This document shows, piece by piece, positions 39,479 to 50,070 of a stretch of DNA of 64,000 bases. This DNA is from CAYTBN01 sp964436045 (GTDB taxonomy: Bacteria; Myxococcota_A; UBA796; UBA9615; CAYRNR01), in assembly GCA_964436045.1 (NCBI GenBank), contig CAYTBN010000019.1, forward strand, positions 1-64,000. The letters run 5' to 3'. Position 1 is the first letter of the stretch. The number at the start of each line of letters is the position of its first letter. The translations under genes were made by a program, and so were the position numbers. The notes below the pieces were generated by a model. It was not told the DNA's origin. It saw only the letters and a list, made by a program, of their open reading frames with translations, and did not search any database.

Positions 39479-42400
39479 TCACAGATATCTCGTCAGCCGC
39501 GCCCGGAAGCGGGTGTAGACGAACGAGACCGCGATCAGGACCAGCCCCAGCACCACGAACGACAGGATGCGCGGGATGCCGGTCAGGCCCCGCAGGTCGT
39601 AGACGAACAGCTTGAGGATGCAGCCCGACAGCAGGGCCAGGCCCGCCACGCGGGCCGTCCGCTCGCGGAGCCCGAAGCCCAGGGCGACGAGCACCATCCC
39701 CTCGATGCTGAGCCAGATGGTGAGCGCCGTGCCCTCGGCGTGGACCGCGATCGTGCCGGTGAGCAACGCCGCGAAGCCGGCCAGCCACGCCAGTCGAGGC
39801 AGGGAGAGCAGCAGGGACTGGTCTCCCTCGCCGAGCATCAGCTCGCGCACCCGCTGGACTCCGTAGCCCGCCAGCAGCGCCGCGCAACACAACGGCAGCG
39901 CCAGCCCCTCCACGGGGACCGCGGTAGCCGCGTCCCACAGCCAGACATCCACGACCAGGGCGTAGATCACCGCGGTGGCCGCGGTGGCCAGCGCCGGCCA
40001 GCGCCAGCGCTCGTTGCCGGTCAGCAGGTGGGCTCCCAGCAGCGCCAGCGCCAGGGCCGCCCAACCGGTCGGCACCCACTGGGCGGTCAGCTCGTTGAAC
40101 AGCAGCCAGCCCGCGCTGATGGTGCCCAGCCAGATCACACACACCCGCGCCACACCCGTGGCGAGGGCGTCCCCCGCCCGCTCGCCGGCCCTCTTGAGCA
40201 GCCTGTAGAGCAGATCCAGCTGGAGCAGGAAGGCGGCCACCAGGCCCATCCGCAGGCCGGCGGGGTCGGCGGGGTCCGAACCGCCGAGGTTGACGATCCA
40301 CAGGTGTACGGCGCCCGCCACTCCCAGGGCTGTGCCGAAGGCGCCCCATACCCGGGAGCGGCGGGCGATGCTCACCCCCAGATAGGCCAGGCCCATGCCG
40401 GCCCAGGCCAGCGCCACCCACTCGTCGCGGCCCGCGAGGGCTGCCTCGTCGCGAATCAGCCAGCCCACCGCCAGGGTCGGAATCGCCAGCAGCCCCACCG
40501 CGAGCGCACCAAGCAGCCGGCGCCGGGTGCCGCTGGCCGAGGTGGCCTCGTCGGACCGCATCCGGCCCACCAGCAACACCGCGCCGTAGAGCAGCGCCGA
40601 GGTCGCGGCCACGGACAGCACCCGCGCTGGTAGCGCCAGCGAGGTGCCGGCCAGATCCCAGCTGATCGCGGCCAGGGCCGCACTGGCAGCGAGGGCCAGC
40701 CCGGCTCCCTCGGCCAGCAGCTCGGGGAGGCCGAATCGGCGGGCCAGTTCCAGGTGCGCGAGCACCGTGAGCGCCAGGGTCGGCGCGATCCAGGGATCGG
40801 GCACGTCGTTCCAGATCAACGCCACCAACGCCACGCCCCCCAGCGCGGAGTACAGCACCGCCAGCGCTCGTTCCCCGGCCGACAGGGGTTGATCGGGGTT
40901 CGAGCCCGATCGTCCGACAAGCAGGGCATAGGCGCCGTACAGCAGCGCCAGGGTCAGGCCGATGCTCGCCGGCCTGATCGCGCTGGCGACCTCCGGAGGC
41001 GGCGCCAGGTTGAGGGCGCACATCACCACCACCGCAGCGGGCCCGAGCAGCGCCGCCTCGACCTTCAGATCGGTGAAGGACCGCTGGCGGCCCAGCAGCG
41101 CCCACAGAGCCGCGATGGCCACCAGCGCCGGGGCGATCCACATCCGCGGCACCTCCCAGAAGATGGGCGGCAGCAGCGCCAGGGTTCCGACGGCGGCCAG
41201 GGCGTAGGCCGCAGCGGGGCGCTCCCCGCGGATCAACACCGTCCGCCACGGTCCCCTCGACAACGCGCTGTTGGCCAGGCACAGGACCGCGGCAGCCAGC
41301 ACGACCGGAGTGCGGAACGGCACCAGCGCCCAGCGCGGATCCGTGGGTAACAAGCCCAGGTCAGCGACGGCGATCCCGCCGAGGATCACGGTCAGCGCGG
41401 CATGGGCCACCGCCCGGAAGCTGAACTCCCGAAGCACCACGCCAGCGATCAACATCAGCTGGGTGACCGCCAGCAGCCAGATCGGCACCCAGCCGGCGCC
41501 CATGCCGAGCTTCAGCGGTACCGCGGCGCCCACTCCGACCATCGCCACCATCGGAGCCAGCCTGAACAGCAGGTCGCGTCCATGCCGGGAGAGGCGCCAG
41601 GCGGCGATCAGGTATGCGATCCCCAGGCCCGCCGCGACCAGCCAGGTGTGGTCGGGGTACACCCGGTGCACGGCGTACATCAGCAGGCCAGCGCCACCGG
41701 CCAGGTTGCCCAGGAACGCGAGTACCAGCCAGCCATCGCCAGGTCCTTGCCGCCGCTCCACGATGGCGACCGTCAACGCCAGCCAGGTGGCGACCAGGCT
41801 GGCGAGCACCGCTGGCAGCGCAACGATCCGTTCTGCGTGCGACCAGATCTCGAGCTGGGGCAACAACCACATCCCCAGGGTGAACCAGCTGGCGAGACCG
41901 CCGAGGGCCAGCAGCCGAACCCACCCCTTCCGCCACGAGATCACCGCCAGCGCGCCGGCGCCGATCGCGGCGCCCAGCAGGTTGAAGCTGGCCAGATGCA
42001 GCAGGGCGGCGATGCCCAGGGTCAGGTGGATCAGCAGGAACGCGAAGACGGTGGTCCACTCGTTGCGATAACGGAAGCTGAAGGCCACCGCCGCTGCCGC
42101 CGCGACCATCAGCGCTCCGGTGGCGACCATCGGTGACTCGATGACCCGCGCGGCGGCGATGAAGTGGGTCGCGAAGGTGACGAAATAGATCGCCGCCCAG
42201 CCGCCGGACAGCAGCGCTCGACCGAAGGTCCGGTACAGCTCCCGTCGCTCGGCCAGCAGACCGATGGCCAGCATCGCTCCGGCCGCGCCGTACCCGCAGA
42301 CCACCTTGCCCACCGCCCCGAGCTGGGCCAGCGTGAACGCCAGGAACAGCGCCAGACCGATCACCACGATGACCACTCCGGCCTTGAGGAACAGCTGGCG

Positions 42401-42874
42401 TCCGAGGAGATCTTCGAGGTTGCGGCCCCTGGTCACTGCCCCTTCGTTCGCCTTGCCCTTGCCAGTGCCCTCGACCTCGCCCTCCCCCACGGCCGGGGCG
42501 GGGGGCGAGAACAGAGCCTTCGCCTGCTCCGCCCTGGACGGAAGCCGGGCGGTCGATGGGACGGGAGGCCTGGGCCGGGCGACGGCGGGCGGCCTGGGAG
42601 GGGCCGGGACCGAGGCCGAGGCCGAGGCCGAGTCCAAGGCCGGGACCGGGATCGGAGCCGCCGCCGGCCCCGCGTGTGCGAGGCGCCACTTCAGCCCCTC
42701 GATGTCCTGCCGCGCCGCGAACAACATCCCCTCCAGCCCGCGGATCTCCCGCTCGAGGGGTCCCACCCGGGCGGCCTTGATCAGCGCGACGACCGACAGC
42801 AACAGGGGTAGCGCCGCCATCGTGACGGCGATCATCAGAACCATGGCGATGACGAGTTCTTCGAGGCCGGACAC
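39479..42874 (-). CDS. DUF2339 multi-pass membrane protein
   Basis: 1131 residues. An N-terminal anchor (LVIAMVLMIAVTMAALPLLLSVVALI) is followed by a coiled region (EREIRGLEGMLFAARQDIEGLKWRLA). Then comes a Pro/Ala/Ser-rich linker (~70-150, containing a hexanucleotide-repeat tract encoding SASASAS) and the NLEDLLGRQLFLKAGVVIVVIGLALFLAF motif typical of DUF2339. About 25-28 further hydrophobic helices fill the rest. DUF2339 proteins are large inner-membrane proteins of unknown function. GTG 42874 is preferred because GGAGGT lies just upstream; the frame is open further 5'. It is convergent with the App1-like gene. Confidence 0.85.
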   Translation of the reverse strand: MSGLEELVIAMVLMIAVTMAALPLLLSVVALIKAARVGPLEREIRGLEGMLFAARQDIEGLKWRLAHAGPAAAPIPVPALDSASASASVPAPPRPPAVARPRPPVPSTARLPSRAEQAKALFSPPAPAVGEGEVEGTGKGKANEGAVTRGRNLEDLLGRQLFLKAGVVIVVIGLALFLAFTLAQLGAVGKVVCGYGAAGAMLAIGLLAERRELYRTFGRALLSGGWAAIYFVTFATHFIAAARVIESPMVATGALMVAAAAAVAFSFRYRNEWTTVFAFLLIHLTLGIAALLHLASFNLLGAAIGAGALAVISWRKGWVRLLALGGLASWFTLGMWLLPQLEIWSHAERIVALPAVLASLVATWLALTVAIVERRQGPGDGWLVLAFLGNLAGGAGLLMYAVHRVYPDHTWLVAAGLGIAYLIAAWRLSRHGRDLLFRLAPMVAMVGVGAAVPLKLGMGAGWVPIWLLAVTQLMLIAGVVLREFSFRAVAHAALTVILGGIAVADLGLLPTDPRWALVPFRTPVVLAAAVLCLANSALSRGPWRTVLIRGERPAAAYALAAVGTLALLPPIFWEVPRMWIAPALVAIAALWALLGRQRSFTDLKVEAALLGPAAVVVMCALNLAPPPEVASAIRPASIGLTLALLYGAYALLVGRSGSNPDQPLSAGERALAVLYSALGGVALVALIWNDVPDPWIAPTLALTVLAHLELARRFGLPELLAEGAGLALAASAALAAISWDLAGTSLALPARVLSVAATSALLYGAVLLVGRMRSDEATSASGTRRRLLGALAVGLLAIPTLAVGWLIRDEAALAGRDEWVALAWAGMGLAYLGVSIARRSRVWGAFGTALGVAGAVHLWIVNLGGSDPADPAGLRMGLVAAFLLQLDLLYRLLKRAGERAGDALATGVARVCVIWLGTISAGWLLFNELTAQWVPTGWAALALALLGAHLLTGNERWRWPALATAATAVIYALVVDVWLWDAATAVPVEGLALPLCCAALLAGYGVQRVRELMLGEGDQSLLLSLPRLAWLAGFAALLTGTIAVHAEGTALTIWLSIEGMVLVALGFGLRERTARVAGLALLSGCILKLFVYDLRGLTGIPRILSFVVLGLVLIAVSFVYTRFRARLTRYL

Positions 42875-43143
42875 GTCGACCTCCAACCGCAGGTGGCCCC
42901 GTCCCCGGTGGCCTGCGGATCCCATCCGGAGACCTCACCAGAGTCGCCGGCTCCCGCGGCAACCAGATGGTCGGCGGGTGGAACTGCGTTGATTCCCGCG
43001 TGAACCCGGTGTGAACCCCCGGCTTGTCATCCGGGCGGCGGCGGACGGTGAACCGGTGTTGATCAATGTGCGGATCGGTGCCGCCGACTTCCGCAAGGGC
43101 TCGATCTCAGTGTGATCGGCCGCGGCGGTTGCTGCGGCCCGGT

Positions 43144-44556
43144 TCAGAGCAGCAGGATCCCGTCGAGATCCCTGGAGCGATCCCCGATAGCGTGACGGTC
43201 TGCCAGCTCCATGGCCGCCGCGACGAACAACGTCGTCTGGATCGTCACGTTCTCGCCCACCTCGGGGACCATCAACTCCGCTGTGTCGGGCCACGGCACG
43301 GAGGCACCCACAAGATTGTCGGGGAACTCCGCCTCGTCCATACCTGTCACAAGGGCCAGGTAGGACGCGTCGGGGTTGAGGCGGACGAACTCGTGGCCCG
43401 CCTCCAGCCAGCCATGTACGTGGGCCCGGGTGTGGGGGTAGTCCTCGAGCTGCGAGCCGTGATCGTCGACGGCGTTGGAGTGGATCACCATCAGATCCGG
43501 GAACGCATCGTGGACTTCCGCCAGCACCGACGAGCCGTCTCGGAGGGCCCAGTAGGCATTCGACTCGCTCGGGGTCGCCAGCCAGGGCGGCGCCGCCGCC
43601 TCGCCGAAGACGGACGCGCCTTCGCTGAAGAGCAGGTACGTCAACTCGGTGGAGTAGTGGAGCCGGGACTCGCCGTCGGCATCGGGCCCCGTATGGCCCA
43701 CGCACATCGATTCCTCGGGTAGATCAGCCTGTGCGTTGTGATCGAGATCCAGGTAGAACTGCCCCGCATAGAAGTCCGGCTCATCCGACCAGTCGTTGGC
43801 CACCGTGGTCAGCTCCGGGTCGAAGCGCAACACGAGCGTGTAGTCCTCGACCGGACACGCGGTGAGTGAGCAGGTACCCGGCTCGTAGTAGGGGAAGCTG
43901 TTCAGCTCGGCGGTCACGAACTGATCGCCCAGGGGGGGCTCGTAGGCCACGAACCAGCGGACGGGTGGCAGCTCGGCGCCGCCCCGGGCCAGGACCTGCA
44001 GGGACATGTTGCCGCCGTGGGACGAGCCGAAGATGCCCAGGTTGTCCACCCAGGCCTCCGGGAACCGGTCGGTCAGCAGGAGGCCCTCCGAGTCCGCCAG
44101 CTCGCCACTGGCGTAGCGCAGGACATCCTGGGCCGCGAGGATGCTGTCTTCGCCGCGGAAATCGTAGGTCCCGCCGCTGAACTCCTCGCCGTATGCGCGC
44201 CCCCCTGGAAAGGTGAACGCGACCACGATCATCCCGAATCGCCCGACGGTGGCGACCCACTCCGGCGGCGGCAGCGCCCCAGGATCGATGCCACCGGGGA
44301 TCCGCAGCACGACCGGCGGTCCCTCGTCGTGCCGTACGGAACCCTCCAGCGGAGGGTAGATCCGCACCACGAGCCCCTCTTCGCCCGCCGCCTCGCAGGG
44401 GAGCCGGACCGTGGACACCATGTCAGCAGGTGACGGATCGACGGGGAGCGGTTCGAGCACCGGGACATCGGAGGGATCGCACGCCGTACAGAGAGCCAGC
44501 GCCACGGCCACGAGGCCGGCGATCGAGACACGGTGGACGGGTGAGTAGCGAAGCAT
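43144..44556 (-). CDS. Alpha/beta hydrolase-like lipoprotein
   Basis: 470 residues. Lipoprotein signal ending LCTAC (Cys26). The mature protein has a strand/oxyanion segment PPVVLRIPGGIDPG, a nucleophile elbow IFGSSHGG (Ser179) and a later HSNAVDDHGSQ / DYPHTRAHVHGWLEAGHEF stretch that could give the Asp and His, as in acylaminoacyl-peptidase-like hydrolases. A DLDHNAQADLPEE segment interrupts the fold at ~265. It appears monocistronic. The 269 bases between it and the DUF2339 gene hold no feature I can support. Confidence 0.65.
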   Translation of the reverse strand: MLRYSPVHRVSIAGLVAVALALCTACDPSDVPVLEPLPVDPSPADMVSTVRLPCEAAGEEGLVVRIYPPLEGSVRHDEGPPVVLRIPGGIDPGALPPPEWVATVGRFGMIVVAFTFPGGRAYGEEFSGGTYDFRGEDSILAAQDVLRYASGELADSEGLLLTDRFPEAWVDNLGIFGSSHGGNMSLQVLARGGAELPPVRWFVAYEPPLGDQFVTAELNSFPYYEPGTCSLTACPVEDYTLVLRFDPELTTVANDWSDEPDFYAGQFYLDLDHNAQADLPEESMCVGHTGPDADGESRLHYSTELTYLLFSEGASVFGEAAAPPWLATPSESNAYWALRDGSSVLAEVHDAFPDLMVIHSNAVDDHGSQLEDYPHTRAHVHGWLEAGHEFVRLNPDASYLALVTGMDEAEFPDNLVGASVPWPDTAELMVPEVGENVTIQTTLFVAAAMELADRHAIGDRSRDLDGILLL

Positions 44557-44612
44557 CGGATGTTCCCGACGCCATTGTGGATCAGGTCAACCCACCGGCC
44601 AAGTGGTTCCGT

Positions 44613-45997
44613 TCAGTCCAGGTAGCCCAGCATCCGCATCCGCTCGACCAGGGGGTCCTCGTCGTCGGCCGGTGGCGCATCGACCGTGGCCGGTTCCGCG
44701 TCGAACTCGCCCTCGGCCGCCCCCTCCCGGAACCGCGGGAACAGCGATGTCGGCAACACGCCCGCGGGCCCCACCGAGCGGTGCCATTCCCCCTCGAGCT
44801 GGTCCCAGATCCGGTCGGCGTCCGCCCGGGCGGTCTCCAGCTCCTCTCCCCCTTCCCGGTGGGGGCGCACCTCCCGGGTCCCGTCCACGCCGTCGAAGAC
44901 GTACCAGGCGCGATCCGTTCGCAGGCCGAAGGCTCGCCACATCTGGCGGGCTTCCGCCGGGTAGGTGTGCGGCTGGTGGGTATTGTGGCTGGAGACCACC
45001 ATCGCCTCGCTCGACGGCGCCGGCTCGCCGGCCCGCACCGCAGGCGCCAGCGAGACCCCATCGATGGTCAACCCACGCCCGTCGGGTGTGATCCCCCGAT
45101 CCACCCCGTGGGGCCCTCCGGGCGCGGGCAGCTGCCCGGGCCATGGGATGCCTGCGAGATCGGCCACGGTGGGACCGATGTCCACTCCACGCGCCACCCC
45201 GCCCAGCCCGGAGGCCACCGGGATCGCACCCCCGTGGCCTCGCCCCCACAGCAGCAGGGGCACGCAGGCCGTACCGTCGGCCAACCAGCGGCCGTGCAGG
45301 TCGTAGATGTGCTCCACGCGCCGCCCCGGGGCCAGGCACTCTCCCCAGTTCTCGCCGTGATCCCCGGTGAGCAGCAGCAACACGTCCTCGCCCCCGGACG
45401 CCGCGGCGTCCAGGTAGCGCCCCAGCAGTTCGGCGGAGAAGTGCGCCAGCGCGCGGTGGTAGAGCCCGCGGAACTTGATGGCCAGCGGATCCGGGCGGCG
45501 GGCCAGCGAATCGAGGATCGCGTCGCAGGTTCGCAGCCAGCCGTCGCGGGGGAGCTTGCGGGCCAGGTAGGGCAGGTGCGTCCACCAGTGGTGGATGATC
45601 ACCAGCCGGTCGCGCCCCCGGGGCCCGCGCAGGGCGTCCAGCACCTGTTCGGGATCCTGGCTGTCCCCCGGCAGGCCACGCCCGGGGCAGGTGGCCATCG
45701 ACCAACGGGGGTTGAAGCTCAGCGTGCGGACCTCGAAACCCGCGGAGGCGAACGCCGACATCAGCGTCGGCCGCCGCTCGGGGAAGGGGTGCCGCCAGCG
45801 GCAGATCCCGAGCCGGTGGGGGTAGCTGCCGGTGACCATCGACAGCAGCGAGGGCACGGTCCAGCTGCCGGAGACGACCGTGCGCTCGAACCAGGTCCCC
45901 TCCCCCGCCACCTGATCGAGCAACGGCGTGGCCGCCGGGCCGCCGGTATAACCGGGGGCGTCCCCCCGCAGGCTGTCCACGACCAGTACGACCACCA

Positions 45998-46001
<4 letters not shown>
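44613..46001 (-). CDS. Atypical sulfatase / alkaline-phosphatase-superfamily hydrolase
   Basis: 462 residues, no signal peptide. The metal-site motifs are VVDSLRGDAPGY (Asp9) and LLTGDHGENWGE. The nucleophile region is SGSWTVPSLLSMVTG, so the sulfatase C/S-x-P-S-R sequence is replaced by TVPSL: no Cys or Ser for formylglycine and no following Arg, but a Thr as in phosphatases of this superfamily. The C-terminus ends MLGYLD, a tail often seen in sulfatase-like proteins. It may therefore be a phosphodiesterase or phosphoethanolamine-type enzyme rather than a sulfatase. The ATG overlaps the SMUG1-like gene's TGA by four bases (45998-46001). Confidence 0.72.
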
Positions 46002-46732
<731 letters not shown>

Positions 46733-46749
46733 GGCGTGGTCTCCCGGGA

Positions 46750-47742
<993 letters not shown>

Positions 47743-47830
47743 GGATTCGACCTCGCTCCCTTCCTATTATGGCCCACCACCCTTGTCCAGCCCGAGAGGT
47801 TGTCGTGCAATGGGCCGAAAGGGGTTCGCC

Positions 47831-48319
47831 ATGCACCAGCCGAGCTTCCGGTCCGCCTCGTTGCTCGCCGCCGCTCTGACCGTCACCCTCGCCGCCGGGT
47901 TCGCCTCTGCCGATCCGCCATCCACGGCGCCCCACCGGGTCAGCGCAGGAGCGACCCCCACCCACGCCCTGCAGGACGGCAAGCTGCGGGTCCAGGTGTT
48001 GCTCGACCGGGACAGCGTCGGCGCCACGGACGCCGCACTGTCGTTGCTGACGGCCCATGCGGGCGCGGCGGCCCCGGACCACACCCACGAGGGTGCCGAG
48101 CTGATCTACGTGCTGGAGGGACGGGCCAGCATGACCATCGGCGAACAGCTCCTCGAGCTGGCGCCGGGTGACGCGGTTCACATCCCGGCGGGCGCCCACC
48201 ACACCTTCACGGTCCCCGACGGCGCACCGCCGCTCAAGGTGTTGCAAGTCTACGTCCCGGGCGGGCCCGAGCAACGATTCAAAGGTGGTGAGCTGATCGA
48301 GGTGGAACCCGCCGAGTGA
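47831..48319 (+). CDS. Exported cupin-domain protein
   Basis: 162 residues. Signal peptide (MHQPSFRSASLLAAALTVTLAAGFASA) followed by one cupin_2 barrel (~60-140). Metal-ligand motifs are HTHEGAELIYVLEGRASMTIG (G-x5-H-x-H-x3-4-E-like) and LAPGDAVHIPAGAHHTF (P-G-x-x-H). Such periplasmic cupins bind a metal and may bind a small molecule; function unknown. ATG 47831 has AGGGG seven bases upstream; another ATG lies 21 bases earlier. TATTAT at 47765-47770 could be a -10 box, without a clear -35. Confidence 0.82.
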   Translation: MHQPSFRSASLLAAALTVTLAAGFASADPPSTAPHRVSAGATPTHALQDGKLRVQVLLDRDSVGATDAALSLLTAHAGAAAPDHTHEGAELIYVLEGRASMTIGEQLLELAPGDAVHIPAGAHHTFTVPDGAPPLKVLQVYVPGGPEQRFKGGELIEVEPAE

Positions 48320-48336
48320 GCCGAGGGGCCGTGCGC

Positions 48337-48840
48337 TCAGGCGGCGAGGCGGCCGCTGAGGACCTCGTAGTTGCGCCGCAGCTCGATGAAGGCCCCTGTG
48401 TCCGGACGGATGGCCCCGACCGCGGAAGCGCCGACGTCCGGGTGCAGCCGCCGGGCGAGGCGGCGGTACGCGCCCTTGAGTGCGCGGGCGTTCGAGCCCG
48501 GGTGGAGCTGGACCTCCCCCAGATCGTGGAAGAAGCCCATCGCGGCGCGCTGGGCGTGGGTCAGACCGGCGAAGGCGTCGGGCCGCGGCGCGGGATCGAC
48601 CGGGGGTGAGGTGCGCCCCGGGTCCGCAGCCGCGCCCTCGTACAGGGACGCGGCGCCCAGATCGGCCCAGCGGCTCGCGTCCAGGGCGGCGGTGCTCAGC
48701 CAGTCCCAGGTGGGTCCGGCGGCCTCGTCCAGGGGCGGCCGGCGGGTCTCGTGCGACGGCCGGGGGGCACCGTCGCCGATGCGCTGTTCGAGCATCTCGG
48801 CGAAGCAGTTCCCGGCGGCGGTGGCGGCGTTTCGACCCAT
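48337..48840 (-). CDS. J-domain-containing protein
   Basis: 167 residues. The C-terminal ~65 residues form a DnaJ-like domain: ARALKGAYRRLARRLHPDVGASAV with the HPD tripeptide that stimulates Hsp70 ATPase, followed by the third helix FIELRRNYEVLSG. The upstream part is Ala/Pro-rich without recognised domains. The J-domain has an extra ~10 residues between HPD and helix III (GAIRPDTG). It probably recruits DnaK to an unknown client. ATG 48840 lacks a Shine-Dalgarno, so the N-terminus is uncertain. It is divergent from the LRR gene, with about 55 bases between starts. Confidence 0.75.
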   Translation of the reverse strand: MGRNAATAAGNCFAEMLEQRIGDGAPRPSHETRRPPLDEAAGPTWDWLSTAALDASRWADLGAASLYEGAAADPGRTSPPVDPAPRPDAFAGLTHAQRAAMGFFHDLGEVQLHPGSNARALKGAYRRLARRLHPDVGASAVGAIRPDTGAFIELRRNYEVLSGRLAA

Positions 48841-48895
48841 GGACTGGATATCGGCCGAAATGGCGGATGGTTGAGCCCGTGTTATCGTGCCGAGC

Positions 48896-49669
48896 ATGAG
48901 CAACGGGCAGCGCAGTCGCGGGGGCATGGGCGGGCACGCGCGGAACACGCGCTGGGCGCTGGCCGCGGCGCTGCTCCTGGTCGGCGGCGCCGTCCACGCG
49001 TCGCCCCCCGTCCGCTCACCCCAGCCACCCCCGCCGAGGCAGAACACCATGACCGCGCCACCGCACTCTCGCTTCGACCTCTCCGGCACCCAGCTCACCG
49101 ACGCGGGGCTCGTGCTCTGGCTGGCCCAGCAGCCCGATCCGTCCCAGCCGGTCCTGCTGACCCTGGACAGCAACCAGCTGACCCGGGCGAGGATCGACGC
49201 GCTGGCGGCGGCTTCGCTGCACTTTCTGACCGCGCTGTCCGCGTCCCACAACCCCATCGGGGACGAGGGCCTGCGGGTCATCGCCACAGGCACCCTGTTC
49301 GAGTCCGTCGAGAACCTCGCGCTGGCGGACACCGGGATCACCGCCGCCGGGGCGCAGGTCGTCATCGGCCCGGACTCGGTCTACGGCCTGTCGTCCCTGG
49401 ATCTGAGCGGCAATCCCCTCGGAGACGCGGGTGTCGAGGCCATCGCGGCCAGCCCCTATGGCTCCTACCTGCGCACCCTGAACCTCAACGAGGTCGGCGC
49501 CACCGACCGCGCGGCGCGGGCCCTGGCCAGCAGCCCGCACCTGGCCGATCTGGGCTATCTGGAGTTCAAGGGGAACACCTTGACCGACGATGGCCTCGCC
49601 GCCCTGCGCGCCAGCCCCCACCTGGCCAGCTGCACCATCGAGACCGGGGAGGCGCCGCCGGCTCAGTAG
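48896..49669 (+). CDS. Exported leucine-rich-repeat protein
   Basis: 257 residues. A signal peptide (~15-35, WALAAALLLVGGAVHA) is followed, from ~60, by five to six leucine-rich repeats of the ribonuclease-inhibitor-like kind (LSGTQLTDAGLVLWLA, LSASHNPIGDEGLRVIATG, LALADTGITAAGAQVVI, LDLSGNPLGDAGVEAIAAS, LEFKGNTLTDDGLAALRAS). These form a small curved binding solenoid. Such exported LRR proteins are common in Planctomycetes and Myxococcota. ATG 48896 or the GTG at 48887 could be the start; no ribosome-binding site decides it. Its TAG overlaps the stop of the convergent TPR frame by a few bases. Confidence 0.75.
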   Translation: MSNGQRSRGGMGGHARNTRWALAAALLLVGGAVHASPPVRSPQPPPPRQNTMTAPPHSRFDLSGTQLTDAGLVLWLAQQPDPSQPVLLTLDSNQLTRARIDALAAASLHFLTALSASHNPIGDEGLRVIATGTLFESVENLALADTGITAAGAQVVIGPDSVYGLSSLDLSGNPLGDAGVEAIAASPYGSYLRTLNLNEVGATDRAARALASSPHLADLGYLEFKGNTLTDDGLAALRASPHLASCTIETGEAPPAQ

Positions 49670-50070
49670 ATCCGCTGGGTGCGGTAGTGCTGCTTCATCT
49701 CGGTGATCGCGTCGCGCTGCTCGATCACCGACTTCAGCTTCTCGACCAGGTGCTCGCCGTAGAGGTTGGATTCGTCGAGCTCGATGCCGCGGGCCAGGCT
49801 GCGGATGGCCTCTTCGACCCGCCACAGAGCCGAGTGGCTCCAGCCCAGGCTCAGGTGGACCCGGGGATCCTCGGGGTTGATCCGGCAAGCCCGCTCGAAG
49901 GCCTCGTGGGCCTGGTCGTAGCGCTCGAGCGCGTACAGCGCGTCGCCGTACTCACACCACAGCCCCGCCGAGGCGGCCGGGCAGATCTCCAGCCCCTTCA
50001 TGGCCAGTTTCAGCCCCCGGGACGGGTTCTTGGCGGCAAAGGTGGCCGCGCTCGCCCCCTGGCCCAGCAC
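49663..50070 (-). CDS. TPR segment, C-terminal part of a frameshifted gene
   Basis: 135 codons from an arbitrary internal start. The sequence is two to three tetratricopeptide repeats (AGLWCEYGDALYALERYDQAHEAFERACRINPEDPRVHLSLGWSHSALWRVEEAIRSLARGIEL). Reading upstream in the same frame past 50070 continues coherently to about 50200 (AHAAYWDTINGLSSFDEKLEG, then AILTRFEEASERFPFNWLV). There it meets the frame of the methyltransferase-like segment at 51397. The two frames together make one ~578-residue protein if a single base is removed near 50198-50204. Real mutation or sequencing error cannot be told apart here. Confidence 0.7.
   Translation of the reverse strand: MLGQGASAATFAAKNPSRGLKLAMKGLEICPAASAGLWCEYGDALYALERYDQAHEAFERACRINPEDPRVHLSLGWSHSALWRVEEAIRSLARGIELDESNLYGEHLVEKLKSVIEQRDAITEMKQHYRTQRIY

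Noticed and set aside
42875..43143. Intergenic gap searched for promoter, RNA or small gene
   Set aside because: Nothing above the GC-rich background could be supported.
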